Source of the DNA: Oligosphaeraceae bacterium
Lineage (GTDB): Bacteria; Verrucomicrobiota; Lentisphaeria; Oligosphaerales; Oligosphaeraceae
NCBI GenBank assembly: GCA_012515455.1
Contig: JAAYYJ010000249.1
Span: 1 to 31,881, forward strand
Length of the DNA stretch: 31,881 nucleotides
Reading direction: 5' to 3'
The notes below the pieces were generated by a model, which saw only the letters and a list, made by a program, of their open reading frames with translations, had not been told where the DNA came from and ran no database searches. A program made the translations under genes and the position numbers. This document shows, in pieces, positions 7,579 to 15,983 of this stretch; the stretch's first letter is position 1, and the number at the start of each line of letters is the position of its first letter.

Positions 7579-8448
7579 TTATTCCTTTTTCTTCCTTGCC
7601 GGCCACAGACAGGGCCGGATCAGCTGCTCCGGCAGCAGGGGCACCGCGTTTCGCACTGCCGCCAGCAACTCCGCCGGCAGTGGCCCCAGGCTGGCCAGGC
7701 GGATATTCTCCTGCAGCTGCGCGACTGAATCGACTCCGGTCAGGATGGAGACCCGGCCCGGCAGTGAGAGCAAGTACCGGAAGCAGAGCTCCTTCATGGG
7801 CAAGCCCAGCTCCGCCAGCCGCCGCCGCCAGGGGATGATGGCCGCCAGCTCGGAGTGAATCTGCTCTTCCGGCAGCAGCAGCAGCCCCTGCAGATAGACG
7901 CTGCGCAAGAACAGCTGCCCGGGATGGCCCGCAATCAGCGCGTCAAAACGGTGGTCCAGGACATTGCAGGGGACCTGGAGCAGCGGCAGCGTCCCGGCCT
8001 GCGACACGTACTTGCTGCTGTCCAGGGAGACGCCGATGCCCCGGGTCAGTCCGCGGTCCTGCAGCTGCTGCAGGACCGGCAGGTGGGGCAAGTCGTCTTC
8101 GCGGTGAAAGAGCAGCCCGTCCAGGGCCTCGCAGCGCAGATTGCGCAGGGACTGGGCCAGGCTGGTGGCGGCAAATTCCGCCGGGGAGGCATCTGGGGGC
8201 AGGGGCGGGACCTTGCTGATCAGATGCATCTTGCCGTGCAGTTTGAGCTCGTGCAGGGCCTGCCCCAGCACGATTTCACTCTCGCCGTAGCTGGCCGCAG
8301 TGTCCAAGGTGTCGATGCCGTGGTCATAGGCGAGGGCCAGAATCTCTTTGACAGTCTTGAAAGAGGGCTGCCCCAGGGTGTTGGCAATACCGTAGGGCAG
8401 GCCGAACTGGACCGTGCCCAGGATGATCTTGCTGAATTGGGTTGGCAT
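7579..8448 (-). CDS. Aldo/keto reductase family oxidoreductase
   Basis: 289-residue NAD(P)H-dependent carbonyl reductase. The start MPTQFSKIILGTVQFGLPYG gives the first strand of the TIM barrel. The catalytic tetrad is visible as D49 and Y54 (DTAASYGES), K79 (LISKV) and H115 (LLFHRED). The C-terminal region VSILTGVDSVAQLQENI is the usual cofactor-binding turn, as in sugar-aldehyde or oxidoreductases of the YcsN/perakine-type subfamily. ATG 8448 is preferred over the longer frame from 8541 because AAGGAA lies seven bases upstream and the extension is low-complexity. It is coupled to the hydrolase downstream. Substrate unknown. Confidence 0.85.
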   Translation of the reverse strand: MPTQFSKIILGTVQFGLPYGIANTLGQPSFKTVKEILALAYDHGIDTLDTAASYGESEIVLGQALHELKLHGKMHLISKVPPLPPDASPAEFAATSLAQSLRNLRCEALDGLLFHREDDLPHLPVLQQLQDRGLTRGIGVSLDSSKYVSQAGTLPLLQVPCNVLDHRFDALIAGHPGQLFLRSVYLQGLLLLPEEQIHSELAAIIPWRRRLAELGLPMKELCFRYLLSLPGRVSILTGVDSVAQLQENIRLASLGPLPAELLAAVRNAVPLLPEQLIRPCLWPARKKKE

Positions 8449-8479
8449 CAATGTTCCTTCCGGGAAGAGGGTCGTCCGG

Positions 8480-8509
8480 CGCCGGGGGCAGCCCGATACT
8501 GCCCCGGCG
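8480..8509 (-). repeat. GC-rich hairpin between mtaB and the aldo/keto reductase
   Basis: CGCCGGGGGCAG (8480-8491) pairs with CTGCCCCGGCG (8499-8509) around a seven-base loop with one bulge. No T-tract follows on the minus strand, so it is not a simple terminator. It may protect or pause the transcript just ahead of the aldo/keto reductase gene. Confidence 0.45.
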
Positions 8510-8528
8510 GAGGGAGGTCGCACAGAGC

Positions 8529-8557
8529 AAAAAACCGGCAAGTGCTAATGGTTGCCG
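8529..8557 (-). terminator. Probable intrinsic terminator overlapping the mtaB stop codon
   Basis: On the minus strand, CGGCAA (8552-8557) pairs with TTGCCG (8536-8541) around a ten-base loop that contains the mtaB stop codon; one G later comes a run of six T (8529-8534). The six-bp stem is short, so termination may be partial. Confidence 0.45.
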
Positions 8558-9894
8558 TCAGGGGTCTCCGGGGGCGCCGCTGGCGTGAAGTGGCAGGGCT
8601 GCGGTGCGGTGCCCAGGACGGCACGGTGGTTCAGGCGGCGGACAATCTCGGCCGTAATCAGGGTGTTCGCGCGCAGGCCGGGATGCTGCGGCAGACGCAC
8701 CTTCAGATAATTGTCCGTCCAGCCCTCGGCATGGGGCGAGTCCTTCTCCAATAAAACCGGCAGCCGCTGTCCGATCTGCCGGTCGGCAAACTGCTGGCAT
8801 TTTTCCTCAGCCAGGCGCAGCAGCCTGGCGGCGCGGCGCTCGGCCAAGCCGGCGGGAACCTGGTCGGGGAAGGTCGCGGCCGGTGTCCCGGCCCGGGGTG
8901 AGTAGGGGAACACATGCATGAGCCCGAAGGGCAGTTCAGTGAGGAACTGCAGGCATTCGGCAAAAGTCTGCTCGGTCTCGCCGGGGAAGCCGACAATGAC
9001 ATCCGTGCCCAGGCAGAGCAGGGGGACTTTTTCCCACGCCCGGATGACCGACTGCGCGTACTCCGCCGCGCTATAATGCCGGCGCATGCGCTGCAGGATG
9101 CTGCTCTCGCCGTACTGTACGGGCAGATGCAGGAAACGGCAGAGGCGAGGCTGCTCGGCCATGACCTCGACCACCCGTTCCAGAACCGGGCCGGGCTCGG
9201 TCGAGCCCAAGCGGATGCGGAAGGACGGGTCGACATCCAGCAGGCGCAGCAGCAGGCCGGCCAGGTCCAGGCCGGAGTTGCGGTAGGTGGCGATGTTCAC
9301 TCCGGTCAGCACCAGCTCCCGGTGCCCGCGGCTCAGCAGCGCCTCGGCCTCACGCAGGATATCATCGAGGTTGCGGGAATAGGCCCGGCCCCGGGTCGAG
9401 GGCACCAGGCAGTAACTGCAGTAAAAATCACAGCCTTCCTGAATTTTCAGGTTGGCCCGGGTGCGGTCAAAGAAATACCCCGTGCCGGGATGGCGGAAGT
9501 CTTCCCTGAGGGGCACTGCGGGAACCAGCTTGCTCTGCACCGCGGCCGAATGGCGCAGCTCCGCCGGCAGCAGCGGCAGCAGCGCGGCCGGTTTGGGATT
9601 GGGCAGCACCAGGTCGACATCGCAGTCCGCCGCCCAGAGCGCCGCTTCGGCCGAGGCATCACAGCCGGCGATAATGATGAAGGACTGTGGCGAAATCTTG
9701 CGGGCCTGATGGACCGCCTGGCGGCTTTTCTGACTCGCCGTACCGGTCACCGAGCAGGAATTGATGATCTGCAGATCGGCGGGGCTGCCCCAGGGCACGA
9801 TCGTGAAACCGCCCTGGCGCAGTTCGTCAGCGAGCAAAGCGGTGTCGGCCTGGTTCAAGCGGCAGCCGAATGTGGCAATGGCAGCAGTGGGCAT
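8545..9894 (-). CDS. mtaB: tRNA t6A37 methylthiotransferase MtaB (radical SAM)
   Basis: 449-residue MiaB-superfamily enzyme that converts t6A37 to ms2t6A in tRNA. The UPF0004 domain carries the three auxiliary-cluster cysteines C11 (FGCRLNQAD), C47 (INSCSVTGTASQKSRQ) and C78 (IIIAGCDAS). The radical SAM CxxxCxxC is C155/C159/C162 (EGCDFYCSYCLVP). A VIVGFPGETEQTF segment and a C-terminal TRAM-like region follow. INSCSVT...SRQ favours MtaB over MiaB and RimO. ATG 9894 gives the family N-terminus; ATG 9930 or GTG 9936 are in-frame alternatives, and none has a clear ribosome site. It is divergent from icd. Confidence 0.88.
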   Translation of the reverse strand: MPTAAIATFGCRLNQADTALLADELRQGGFTIVPWGSPADLQIINSCSVTGTASQKSRQAVHQARKISPQSFIIIAGCDASAEAALWAADCDVDLVLPNPKPAALLPLLPAELRHSAAVQSKLVPAVPLREDFRHPGTGYFFDRTRANLKIQEGCDFYCSYCLVPSTRGRAYSRNLDDILREAEALLSRGHRELVLTGVNIATYRNSGLDLAGLLLRLLDVDPSFRIRLGSTEPGPVLERVVEVMAEQPRLCRFLHLPVQYGESSILQRMRRHYSAAEYAQSVIRAWEKVPLLCLGTDVIVGFPGETEQTFAECLQFLTELPFGLMHVFPYSPRAGTPAATFPDQVPAGLAERRAARLLRLAEEKCQQFADRQIGQRLPVLLEKDSPHAEGWTDNYLKVRLPQHPGLRANTLITAEIVRRLNHRAVLGTAPQPCHFTPAAPPETPDGNH

Positions 9895-9979
9895 ATTAAC
9901 GGCAGGATAGTAAAATGTTTCAGCCTGCATAACCACAGGCGCGATATTTAGCCCGGGATGGTACCCGCGGCAGTTCTAA

Positions 9980-10008
9980 AATATAACCCGGCAAGACCGC
10001 ACTGCCAG
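9980..10008 (-). promoter_or_regulatory. Weak promoter candidate for mtaB
   Basis: On the minus strand CTGGCA (10003-10008), a 17-base spacer and TATATT (9980-9985). The -35 matches only four of six consensus positions. It lies in an AT-rich patch 50-90 bases upstream of the mtaB starts. Confidence 0.33.
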
Positions 10009-10028
10009 CAAAACAGGAGTTTTTCAGC

Positions 10029-10051
10029 CAACCGGAAGCATTACCCGGTTG
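10029..10051. promoter_or_regulatory. Perfect 7-bp inverted repeat upstream of the icd promoter
   Basis: CAACCGG (10029-10035), nine bases, CCGGTTG (10045-10051). It lies 34 bases upstream of the candidate -35 of icd. The dyad geometry would suit a dimeric regulator, but no regulator is identified. Confidence 0.35.
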
Positions 10052-10084
10052 AGGCTGCGGCAGGCGTGTTTGCGCGGCAGTCAG

Positions 10085-10113
10085 TTGCCGGCGCCGGAAC
10101 GGGATGTTATATT
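10085..10113 (+). promoter_or_regulatory. Candidate sigma70-type promoter for icd
   Basis: TTGCCG (10085-10090), exactly 17 bases, TATATT (10108-10113). A self-complementary ten-base element (10088-10097) overlaps the -35 and the start of the spacer. Confidence 0.5.
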
Positions 10114-10221
10114 ACTAGCTTTCCCTCGTCGCTGCGGCAGCAGAGGCGGGGCTTTCTCGCCGCCGCACTGCTGGTGCCGGCCTGGAGGAGTGTCAGTTCA
10201 GCATAAGGAGCACAAGAGAAT

Positions 10222-11436
10222 ATGAGCAAGATTCGCATGACGACTCCCCTGGTGGAGATGGATGGCGACGAGATGACCCGCATTTTGTGGCAGATGATCA
10301 AGGATATCCTGATTCTGCCCTTTGTGGATTTGCATACCGAGTACTACGATCTGGGCCTGCTGAGCCGCAATGCCAGCGCGGATCAGGTCACCATTGACAG
10401 CGCCCTGGCCACGCGCAAATACGGCGTGGCGGTGAAGTGCGCGACCATCACCCCGAATCGTCAGCGGATGGAGGAATATCCCCAACTGACCGAGATGTGG
10501 AAGAGCCCCAACGGCACCATCCGCTCCATCCTCGACGGGACGGTATTCCGGGCCCCGATCACTGTCCCCTCGATCCGGCCGGTGGTCAAGAACTGGGTTA
10601 AGCCCATCACCATCGCCCGGCATGCTTATGGCGATGTCTACAAGAGCGTCGACTTGCGCACCGATGAACCGGGTGAATGCCATCTGACCTTCACCGGCGC
10701 CAGCGGGAAAAAACAGACCCTGCTGGTCCAGAAGGTCAACGGTCCGGCAATCTGGCAGGGCGCCCACAATACCGAAGCGAGCATCCGCTCCTTCGCCAAA
10801 TCCTGCTTCCAGTATGCCGTGGATACCCGGCAGGACCTGTGGTTCAGCACCAAGGACACCATCGCCAAAATCTACGATGGCGAGTTCCGGATGGTCTTCG
10901 AACAGGAATACCAGAATTACCGGGAGCAGTTTGCCAAGCTGGGCATCACCTACTTCTATACCTTGATCGATGACGCAGTGGCCAGGGTGATTCGCTCCGA
11001 GGGTGGCTATATCTGGGCCTGCAAAAACTACGACGGCGACGTGATGTCAGATATGGTCTCGACCGCTTTCGGTTCCCTGGCGATGATGACCTCAGTGCTG
11101 GTGGCGCCGGACGGCACGACCGAATACGAGGCCGCCCACGGGACGGTTACCAGGCACTACTACAAGTACCTGAAGGGCGAAAAAACCTCCACTAACCCCA
11201 TCGCCACCATCTTCGCCTGGTCGGGAGCGCTGAATAAACGCGGCGAACTCGACCATCTGCCGGAATTGCAGGCCTTTGCCAAAGCCCTGGAGAAGGCCTC
11301 CCTGCAAACCATCAGCGCCGGAATTATGACCAAGGACCTGGTCGCTTTGGTGGAACCGGGACAGCCGGCCCGGGCAGTCGATTCCCAGGAGTTCATGCAG
11401 ACCATCGCGGAACGGCTGCAGAAATTACTGCCCTGA
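10222..11436 (+). CDS. icd: NADP-dependent isocitrate dehydrogenase, type II (eukaryote-like)
   Basis: 404-residue cytoplasmic enzyme that oxidatively decarboxylates isocitrate to 2-oxoglutarate. The N-terminus TTPLVEMDGDEMTRILW, the substrate loop KSPNGTIRSILDGTVFR (about 94-110; S95, N97, R101, R110) and YDGDVMSDMVSTAFGSLAMM (metal-binding aspartates and the clasp region) identify the homodimeric type II family shared with mitochondria and some bacteria. The cofactor loop GTVTRHYYKYLKG keeps the R-H pair that contacts the 2'-phosphate, so NADP is predicted. It appears to be a single-gene unit. Its 3' end overlaps by 12 bases the end of the opposing ABC permease gene. Confidence 0.94.
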   Translation: MSKIRMTTPLVEMDGDEMTRILWQMIKDILILPFVDLHTEYYDLGLLSRNASADQVTIDSALATRKYGVAVKCATITPNRQRMEEYPQLTEMWKSPNGTIRSILDGTVFRAPITVPSIRPVVKNWVKPITIARHAYGDVYKSVDLRTDEPGECHLTFTGASGKKQTLLVQKVNGPAIWQGAHNTEASIRSFAKSCFQYAVDTRQDLWFSTKDTIAKIYDGEFRMVFEQEYQNYREQFAKLGITYFYTLIDDAVARVIRSEGGYIWACKNYDGDVMSDMVSTAFGSLAMMTSVLVAPDGTTEYEAAHGTVTRHYYKYLKGEKTSTNPIATIFAWSGALNKRGELDHLPELQAFAKALEKASLQTISAGIMTKDLVALVEPGQPARAVDSQEFMQTIAERLQKLLP

Positions 11437-14172
11437 CCCATTCCGCGCCAGGCGGTGGCGCCGGAAGAAGCACCAGTAGCAGAAGGCAATCAGGGTGCAG
11501 CCGAGGGCACACAGCAGCACCCAGGCCAGCAGCAGGGTGGGCAGATGCAACCGGGCGAAAAGTGCCACCAGGAGCAGTAGCAGCAAAGAACTCAGGGCGC
11601 TGCCCAGATATAAACCGAGATTCTCACTGCAAAACAGCCAGAACAGCGACGCCCGGCTGCAGCCGGTCTCCTGCAGGAAGACGATTTCGTCCCGGCGGGC
11701 CAGCAGATTGCGCAGCAGCAGCAGCAGCAGCGAGCCGAGGCCCAAAATGAAGCCGAGCAGGCCGAGTTGCAGGAAGATTGCCAGGTAGCGGTTCTGCACG
11801 TTCTCAGCCCGGGCCATAAATGCGGCAGTGCTCTGCAGGGTGACGCCATAATCGGCGAGATACTCCCGGCAGGCTGCCGCGGCCGGTTGGTCGGGGATGA
11901 GGAAGAAGTTAGCGCCCTGGTGATTCGGGAAGAGTGCGCTGAAGGTCTTTTCGTCCAGCAGTATTCCGGCTTGGAAGACCGACGCCTGCATGGTCCGGTG
12001 CACGGTGACTTCGCCCTGCGGGTAGGCGATGCGGTCGCCGACCTTCTTCTTCATTATCCACTTCAGCGAGCCGGCATCCGCGGCGGCAGCGAAAGGCGGC
12101 AGGAAATCCTGCACGCCGGTCAGTCTGGCGAGATCGCAGCCGTAGGCGGTGGGGGTGCGGGCCAGCAGCAGGTTGCTGCAGTCACCGCTGTCAGCCTGGT
12201 ATACCCTCACCGGCAGCACGCCCTCGGGCAGGGGCCGGTCGTGGGCCGGCACCACCGGCAAGACTGTCTCCGCGACATACTGATGCGAGAATGCATCCTC
12301 GCCGCGCAGTTTGATGCCGAATGCGCCGACCCCCAGGGTGCAGAGAAAACCCAGCAGCAGCAATATCAGGCAGTATCGGTATTCCCTGAAACGGCGCAGA
12401 AAAGACAGCAAGCCCAAGGCGGCGGCGCTACGGCAGAGGCGCGAGCCCCCCAGGTAGTAGCGCGGTGCAGACGCAGGTTGCCGCAGGCTGATCACCAGGA
12501 CCAGGACGGCGGCGCCGCCGGACGCCGCCAGAGCCAGGAGGAAATCGGCGGGGCGGGCGTGGAAGCTCAGACTCTGCAGGCTGATGATTTCATTCCAGAG
12601 CCCTTCGAGCAGCCGCAGCTGCAGGCGGCAGATTGCCGTCCCCAGCAGCAGGCCGGCACCCAGCCCGGGCAGGATGACCGCGAACAGCTCTCCCAGATGG
12701 AACCAGCGCAGGGCGGCCCGGCAGGCGGTGAATTGTCCCAGGAGCGCGAATTCCGGGCTTCTGGTGAGCAGGTGCAGTTTCAGGAGCATGGCCAGGACCA
12801 ACAGAGCGGCAATGATGATGACCAGGCTCAAGCCCAGGAACAGCGGCGCGAAGTGCACCCCTGCGGCGATATTCTGCTGCAGGATGTCACTGACCGCCTG
12901 ACTCTGGAAGAGCTGTCTCTCTTGCCGCAGCCAGTCCAGGACCCCGGAACGGATAATTTCAGTGTCTGCGCCGGGGGGAAAAATCAGGGTGGTGCATTTT
13001 CCCGGCGCCAGCAGGCGCTGGGCCTGTTCGTAATTCAGATACAGCTCGGGTTTGCTGCGGTAGGTCTCCCAGTACTGCCGCCGGGCGGGGCTGATTTTGC
13101 CCATGTCGATAGGCAGACTCGCATCCCAGCGGGAGCAGTCCCGGGCGTCGGTCAGGCCGGGGATTTCCGGGGTCAGAGCGGCGCTGATCTTCCGGTCATC
13201 GGCGCTGGAGACCTGGGGGAAGAGATGGGTCTGGCGAGTGACGGTGCGCAGTCCCTCGAGGCGGAAGCTGGTCAGCACCCCGCTGCTGCCCGGGGCAATC
13301 GCAGCGGAGCCACCCACGACCGCGTGATCCTCAGGCACCGGGAAGATGTCGCCGGCAAAAGCGGCGGCAAAAAAATAATCCTTGCTGCTGCCGCCGGCGC
13401 GGAATGATTCGACGAACAGGCTGAGTCCCGGATCAGCCTGGGGGCAGGCGGACTGTATTCCCTCCGGCAGGAAGAAGGCCCGCGATTTCAAGACCGGGCG
13501 GCCCTCCCAGGTCGCGAAATACAGCTGTGACATCTCCCACAGGGCGGCATCGGGCAGCCGCACCTGGCTGGCTTCAGCCTGCGACCAGACCTGGTTGATG
13601 GAGCCCTCAGGCAAACCTAGTGCGCGGGCCAGGAAGGCATGATTGACAAACAGATTGCAGGCGCGCACCTGCGGGCTGGTAAAATTAACCTCCGCCCGCG
13701 GGTCGGGCCACCGACCGCGGTAGACGAACTGCAACTGCTTGAGCTGCGGCGGTCGTCCGGCCAGGCTCTCGCTGTTGATGTCGGCGCTGTTCTGCACCCG
13801 TACCGTCAGCAGGTCGCCGGGTTGCAGGCCCAGCATTTCGGCCAGGGCCGGGCTGCTGTAGGCTTCGCGCCCCTGGATGCTCTGGTCGCCGGGGAAGGCA
13901 TAGAGATCGGCTTTGCTGCTGTCGGCGACTACGCCGGCAGTATGCAGCAGGCCCTCCGGCAGCGCAGTCTGGATCGGCACCGGGAAGCGCAGCAGGGTTT
14001 TGACAAAGCTGGTGTTCTGCTCCAGGTTCTCCTGCAGGGTCCCGCGCACGCTGCTGCCGATCAGTAGCGCGCTGGTTAAAATCGCGCAGACCAGCCCCGC
14101 GCTGGCGCTCAGAGCCGCGAAATGCCAGGCGTAGTGACGCAGGTCCCGCAGGAATAAACGGCAGAAATTCAT
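11425..14172 (-). CDS. FtsX-like (MacB/LolC-type) ABC transporter permease
   Basis: 915-residue membrane protein with an N-terminal helix (about 17-39), a large extracytoplasmic domain (about 40-430), a group of helices at about 435-560, a further helix near 610-632, a second extracytoplasmic domain (about 640-790) and three C-terminal helices (about 795-910, ending with RRHR). This is the duplicated layout of FtsX-type permeases, which use mechanotransmission to act on periplasmic or membrane substrates such as lipoproteins and lipids. It overlaps the ATPase gene by four bases (ATGA), and AGGAGAG lies ten bases before the start. As last gene of the long operon, it probably extracts or exports a product or a lipid-anchored protein of that system; the substrate is not known. 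The 3' end overlaps icd. Confidence 0.82.
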   Translation of the reverse strand: MNFCRLFLRDLRHYAWHFAALSASAGLVCAILTSALLIGSSVRGTLQENLEQNTSFVKTLLRFPVPIQTALPEGLLHTAGVVADSSKADLYAFPGDQSIQGREAYSSPALAEMLGLQPGDLLTVRVQNSADINSESLAGRPPQLKQLQFVYRGRWPDPRAEVNFTSPQVRACNLFVNHAFLARALGLPEGSINQVWSQAEASQVRLPDAALWEMSQLYFATWEGRPVLKSRAFFLPEGIQSACPQADPGLSLFVESFRAGGSSKDYFFAAAFAGDIFPVPEDHAVVGGSAAIAPGSSGVLTSFRLEGLRTVTRQTHLFPQVSSADDRKISAALTPEIPGLTDARDCSRWDASLPIDMGKISPARRQYWETYRSKPELYLNYEQAQRLLAPGKCTTLIFPPGADTEIIRSGVLDWLRQERQLFQSQAVSDILQQNIAAGVHFAPLFLGLSLVIIIAALLVLAMLLKLHLLTRSPEFALLGQFTACRAALRWFHLGELFAVILPGLGAGLLLGTAICRLQLRLLEGLWNEIISLQSLSFHARPADFLLALAASGGAAVLVLVISLRQPASAPRYYLGGSRLCRSAAALGLLSFLRRFREYRYCLILLLLGFLCTLGVGAFGIKLRGEDAFSHQYVAETVLPVVPAHDRPLPEGVLPVRVYQADSGDCSNLLLARTPTAYGCDLARLTGVQDFLPPFAAAADAGSLKWIMKKKVGDRIAYPQGEVTVHRTMQASVFQAGILLDEKTFSALFPNHQGANFFLIPDQPAAAACREYLADYGVTLQSTAAFMARAENVQNRYLAIFLQLGLLGFILGLGSLLLLLLRNLLARRDEIVFLQETGCSRASLFWLFCSENLGLYLGSALSSLLLLLLVALFARLHLPTLLLAWVLLCALGCTLIAFCYWCFFRRHRLARNGSGQ

Positions 14173-14828
14173 TTCCGGTCGCTCTCCTGCTGCAAGGTGA
14201 CGGTGTCCGGGAAGAACTCCAGCACTGTCGGGTCATGACTGGCCAGCAGCACCGAGACCTGCTGCTGCCGGTTCAAGGACTGGATCAGGGCCAGCAGCGA
14301 GCGGCTGCGCCCTGCATCCAGGGCGGCAGTGGGCTCATCCAGCAGGAGCAGCGGTGGCTGCAGCAGCATGGCCCGGGCCAGTGCCACCCGCTGGCGTTCG
14401 CCTCCGGAGAGCTGCTGCGGGAAGAAATCCGCCCGATTCGCCAGCCCGAACTGCTGCAGCAGCGCCCGCCCCCGGGGGCGGCAATCCTGCTTCAGGCCCA
14501 AGGCCGGCAGCAGTACGTTCTCCAGCGCGGTGAGCTGCGGCAGCAGGCGCGCGAACTGGTCGGAGAGACCGATCTGGCGGTGACGGAATTCCTGCTGCTG
14601 CTGCTGGTCGCCCTGAAAGCGGGCCTGGCCATCGAAGAGCACCTCCCCGGCATCAGGCCGCTCCAGTCCGGCGATGATGCGCAGCAGGGTGGTCTTGCCA
14701 CTGCCGGAGGGACCGAGCAGGACCTTCGCTTCCCCGGACCGCAAGGTCAGGGAGAAATGGTCGAATAGAACGACCTCCTCACCGGCGCAGAGGAATTTTT
14801 TGCCGATATTATTCAGTGCCAGCATCAT
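14169..14828 (-). CDS. LolD-like ABC transporter ATP-binding protein
   Basis: 219-residue ATPase with all motifs: Walker A GPSGSGKTT (about 39-47), Q-loop (SDQFARLLPQLTALENVLLPAL), signature LSGGERQRVALARAM, Walker B LLLLDEPTAALD and H-loop LASHDP. The sequence around the Q-loop and the length are typical of the LolD/MacB ATPases that pair with FtsX-type permeases, and such a permease is encoded directly downstream with a four-base overlap. A five-glutamine run interrupts the region after Walker A. It overlaps the upstream beta-propeller gene by four bases and starts at an ATGATG. Confidence 0.92.
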   Translation of the reverse strand: MMLALNNIGKKFLCAGEEVVLFDHFSLTLRSGEAKVLLGPSGSGKTTLLRIIAGLERPDAGEVLFDGQARFQGDQQQQQEFRHRQIGLSDQFARLLPQLTALENVLLPALGLKQDCRPRGRALLQQFGLANRADFFPQQLSGGERQRVALARAMLLQPPLLLLDEPTAALDAGRSRSLLALIQSLNRQQQVSVLLASHDPTVLEFFPDTVTLQQESDRK

Positions 14829-15919
14829 TTTGCAATCCTGCAGTAAAAAAGTCCGCCGCTGCTGTCAGCGGCATAGAGTATGTCGCCGGCCAGGCGGCAG
14901 CTTTGCCGGAAATCGCTCTTGAGATCGGCCAGCAGCTCCCGCTGCCAGGCATTGTCCTGGCGGCGGTAGGCGAACACTTTCCCCCGGATCGAGAGGGCGA
15001 AACAGCGGCCGTCACGGGCGGCTTGCAGCGGGGTCATTTCCTCGCTGGTCTCAAGCGCGCCCAGGCGCTCGCCGCTGTCCCGGGAGTGGACCTGGATGGC
15101 GCCGTCGGCTGTGGTCAGGAAGAGGAATTCGCCAGCGGCATACGGTGAAGAGAGGTAGGTGTCGGGGGTCTGCACGCGGTAAATCACGCTCAGGTCGGCG
15201 GCCTGCAAGGCCAGCAGCTCGCCCTGATGGGTGAGCACATACAGTATTTCCCCTGCCAGCAGCGGGCTGGCCGGCAGCGGCGAGGATAAATCAAGGCTGG
15301 CCGACAGTTCGCCGGAGGGCAGGGCGATCTTGCGAAAAATGCCGTCGCAGCTGTTCAGATAGAGGGCCTGCTGCGTTTCGGACAGCGCCGGCGTGCCGTT
15401 GATGCTGTCACCACACTCATATTTGAATTGCAGCTTACCGGAAGCGGCCTCGAAGGCGTACAGCACCTGGTCGTAGGAGCCGACGAAGACCGTGCCGCGG
15501 CTGTAGAGCGCTCCGCCGGTGATCCGGCTGCCGGTGGCATAAGACCACAGGACCTGGCCGGCAGTGCTGCAGGCCCGGAAGACACCGCTCTCGTCGCCGA
15601 CATAATAGACCCCATGCTGCTCGAGGACCGGCGCAGTTATGGCGCTGTCGCTTAGTTTCCTGACCACCGGCGCTGCCGCCCCGGCACCGGCAGGGAAAAA
15701 CAGCACTTCCCCGCGGCTGTTCCCGGCCAGAAGACCACCCGCGCTGAGGCTTAATTCCCCTAAGGGTGCAGTATCCAGCAGCAGCGGCGCGGTGCGTGCC
15801 GGCGGGGGGGGCGGCGGGGCAGAATTCCTCACCTCCGGCTGGCCCCGGCGCTGGAAAAACAGCCCCAGGCAGGCGAGGCCGGCCAGAGCGCAGAGAATGA
15901 TGGTGATGCGGGCAGACAT
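14825..15919 (-). CDS. Membrane-anchored PQQ-like (BamB-type) beta-propeller protein
   Basis: 364 residues. An N-terminal hydrophobic anchor (about 4-23), with no good lipobox, is followed by a proline run and then repeated blades of the PQQ-like type, for example VYYVGDESGVFRA, VLWSYATGSRITGGALYSRG, VFVGSYDQVLYAFEAASGKLQFKYEC and LLALQAADLSVIYRVQ. No catalytic residues of quinoprotein dehydrogenases are evident; such repeats usually serve as binding scaffolds outside the cytoplasm, as in BamB. It follows the diaphorase gene by 64 bases and overlaps the ATPase gene by four. It may dock the ABC exporter or the redox carriers. That is inference. Confidence 0.75.
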   Translation of the reverse strand: MSARITIILCALAGLACLGLFFQRRGQPEVRNSAPPPPPPARTAPLLLDTAPLGELSLSAGGLLAGNSRGEVLFFPAGAGAAAPVVRKLSDSAITAPVLEQHGVYYVGDESGVFRACSTAGQVLWSYATGSRITGGALYSRGTVFVGSYDQVLYAFEAASGKLQFKYECGDSINGTPALSETQQALYLNSCDGIFRKIALPSGELSASLDLSSPLPASPLLAGEILYVLTHQGELLALQAADLSVIYRVQTPDTYLSSPYAAGEFLFLTTADGAIQVHSRDSGERLGALETSEEMTPLQAARDGRCFALSIRGKVFAYRRQDNAWQRELLADLKSDFRQSCRLAGDILYAADSSGGLFYCRIAK

Positions 15920-15950
15920 GGCAGATTCCAGTCAGGGCTGAAGGCTGAAG

Positions 15951-15969
15951 GCGGAGGCCAGAGCTCCGC
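15951..15969 (-). repeat. Hairpin in the 64-base gap after the diaphorase gene
   Basis: GCGGAG (15951-15956) pairs with CTCCGC (15964-15969) around a seven-base loop. No T-tract follows, so it does not look like a terminator. It lies in the only gap longer than two bases within the 15-gene run and may mark processing or reduced read-through. Confidence 0.35.
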
Positions 15970-15983
15970 TCGCGGACGACGGG

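Larger units (their letters stand above)
9895..10221. other. Divergent intergenic region between mtaB and icd
   Basis: 327 bases with no credible gene. It holds a weak minus-strand promoter candidate, a perfect inverted repeat at 10029-10051 and a good plus-strand promoter candidate at 10085-10113, listed separately. About 90 bases of transcribed leader would precede icd. AAGGAG (10204-10209) lies 11 bases before the icd ATG. No riboswitch was recognised. Confidence 0.6.

Noticed and set aside
11767..13407. 546-codon plus-strand open frame
   Set aside because: Antisense to the FtsX-like permease, very Gln/Gly rich, no hydrophobic or motif structure, no ribosome site.
14585..14610. CTG-repeat tract as a regulatory microsatellite
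   Set aside because: It encodes the poly-Gln run of the ATPase in frame; short trinucleotide runs are common in this GC-rich sequence.
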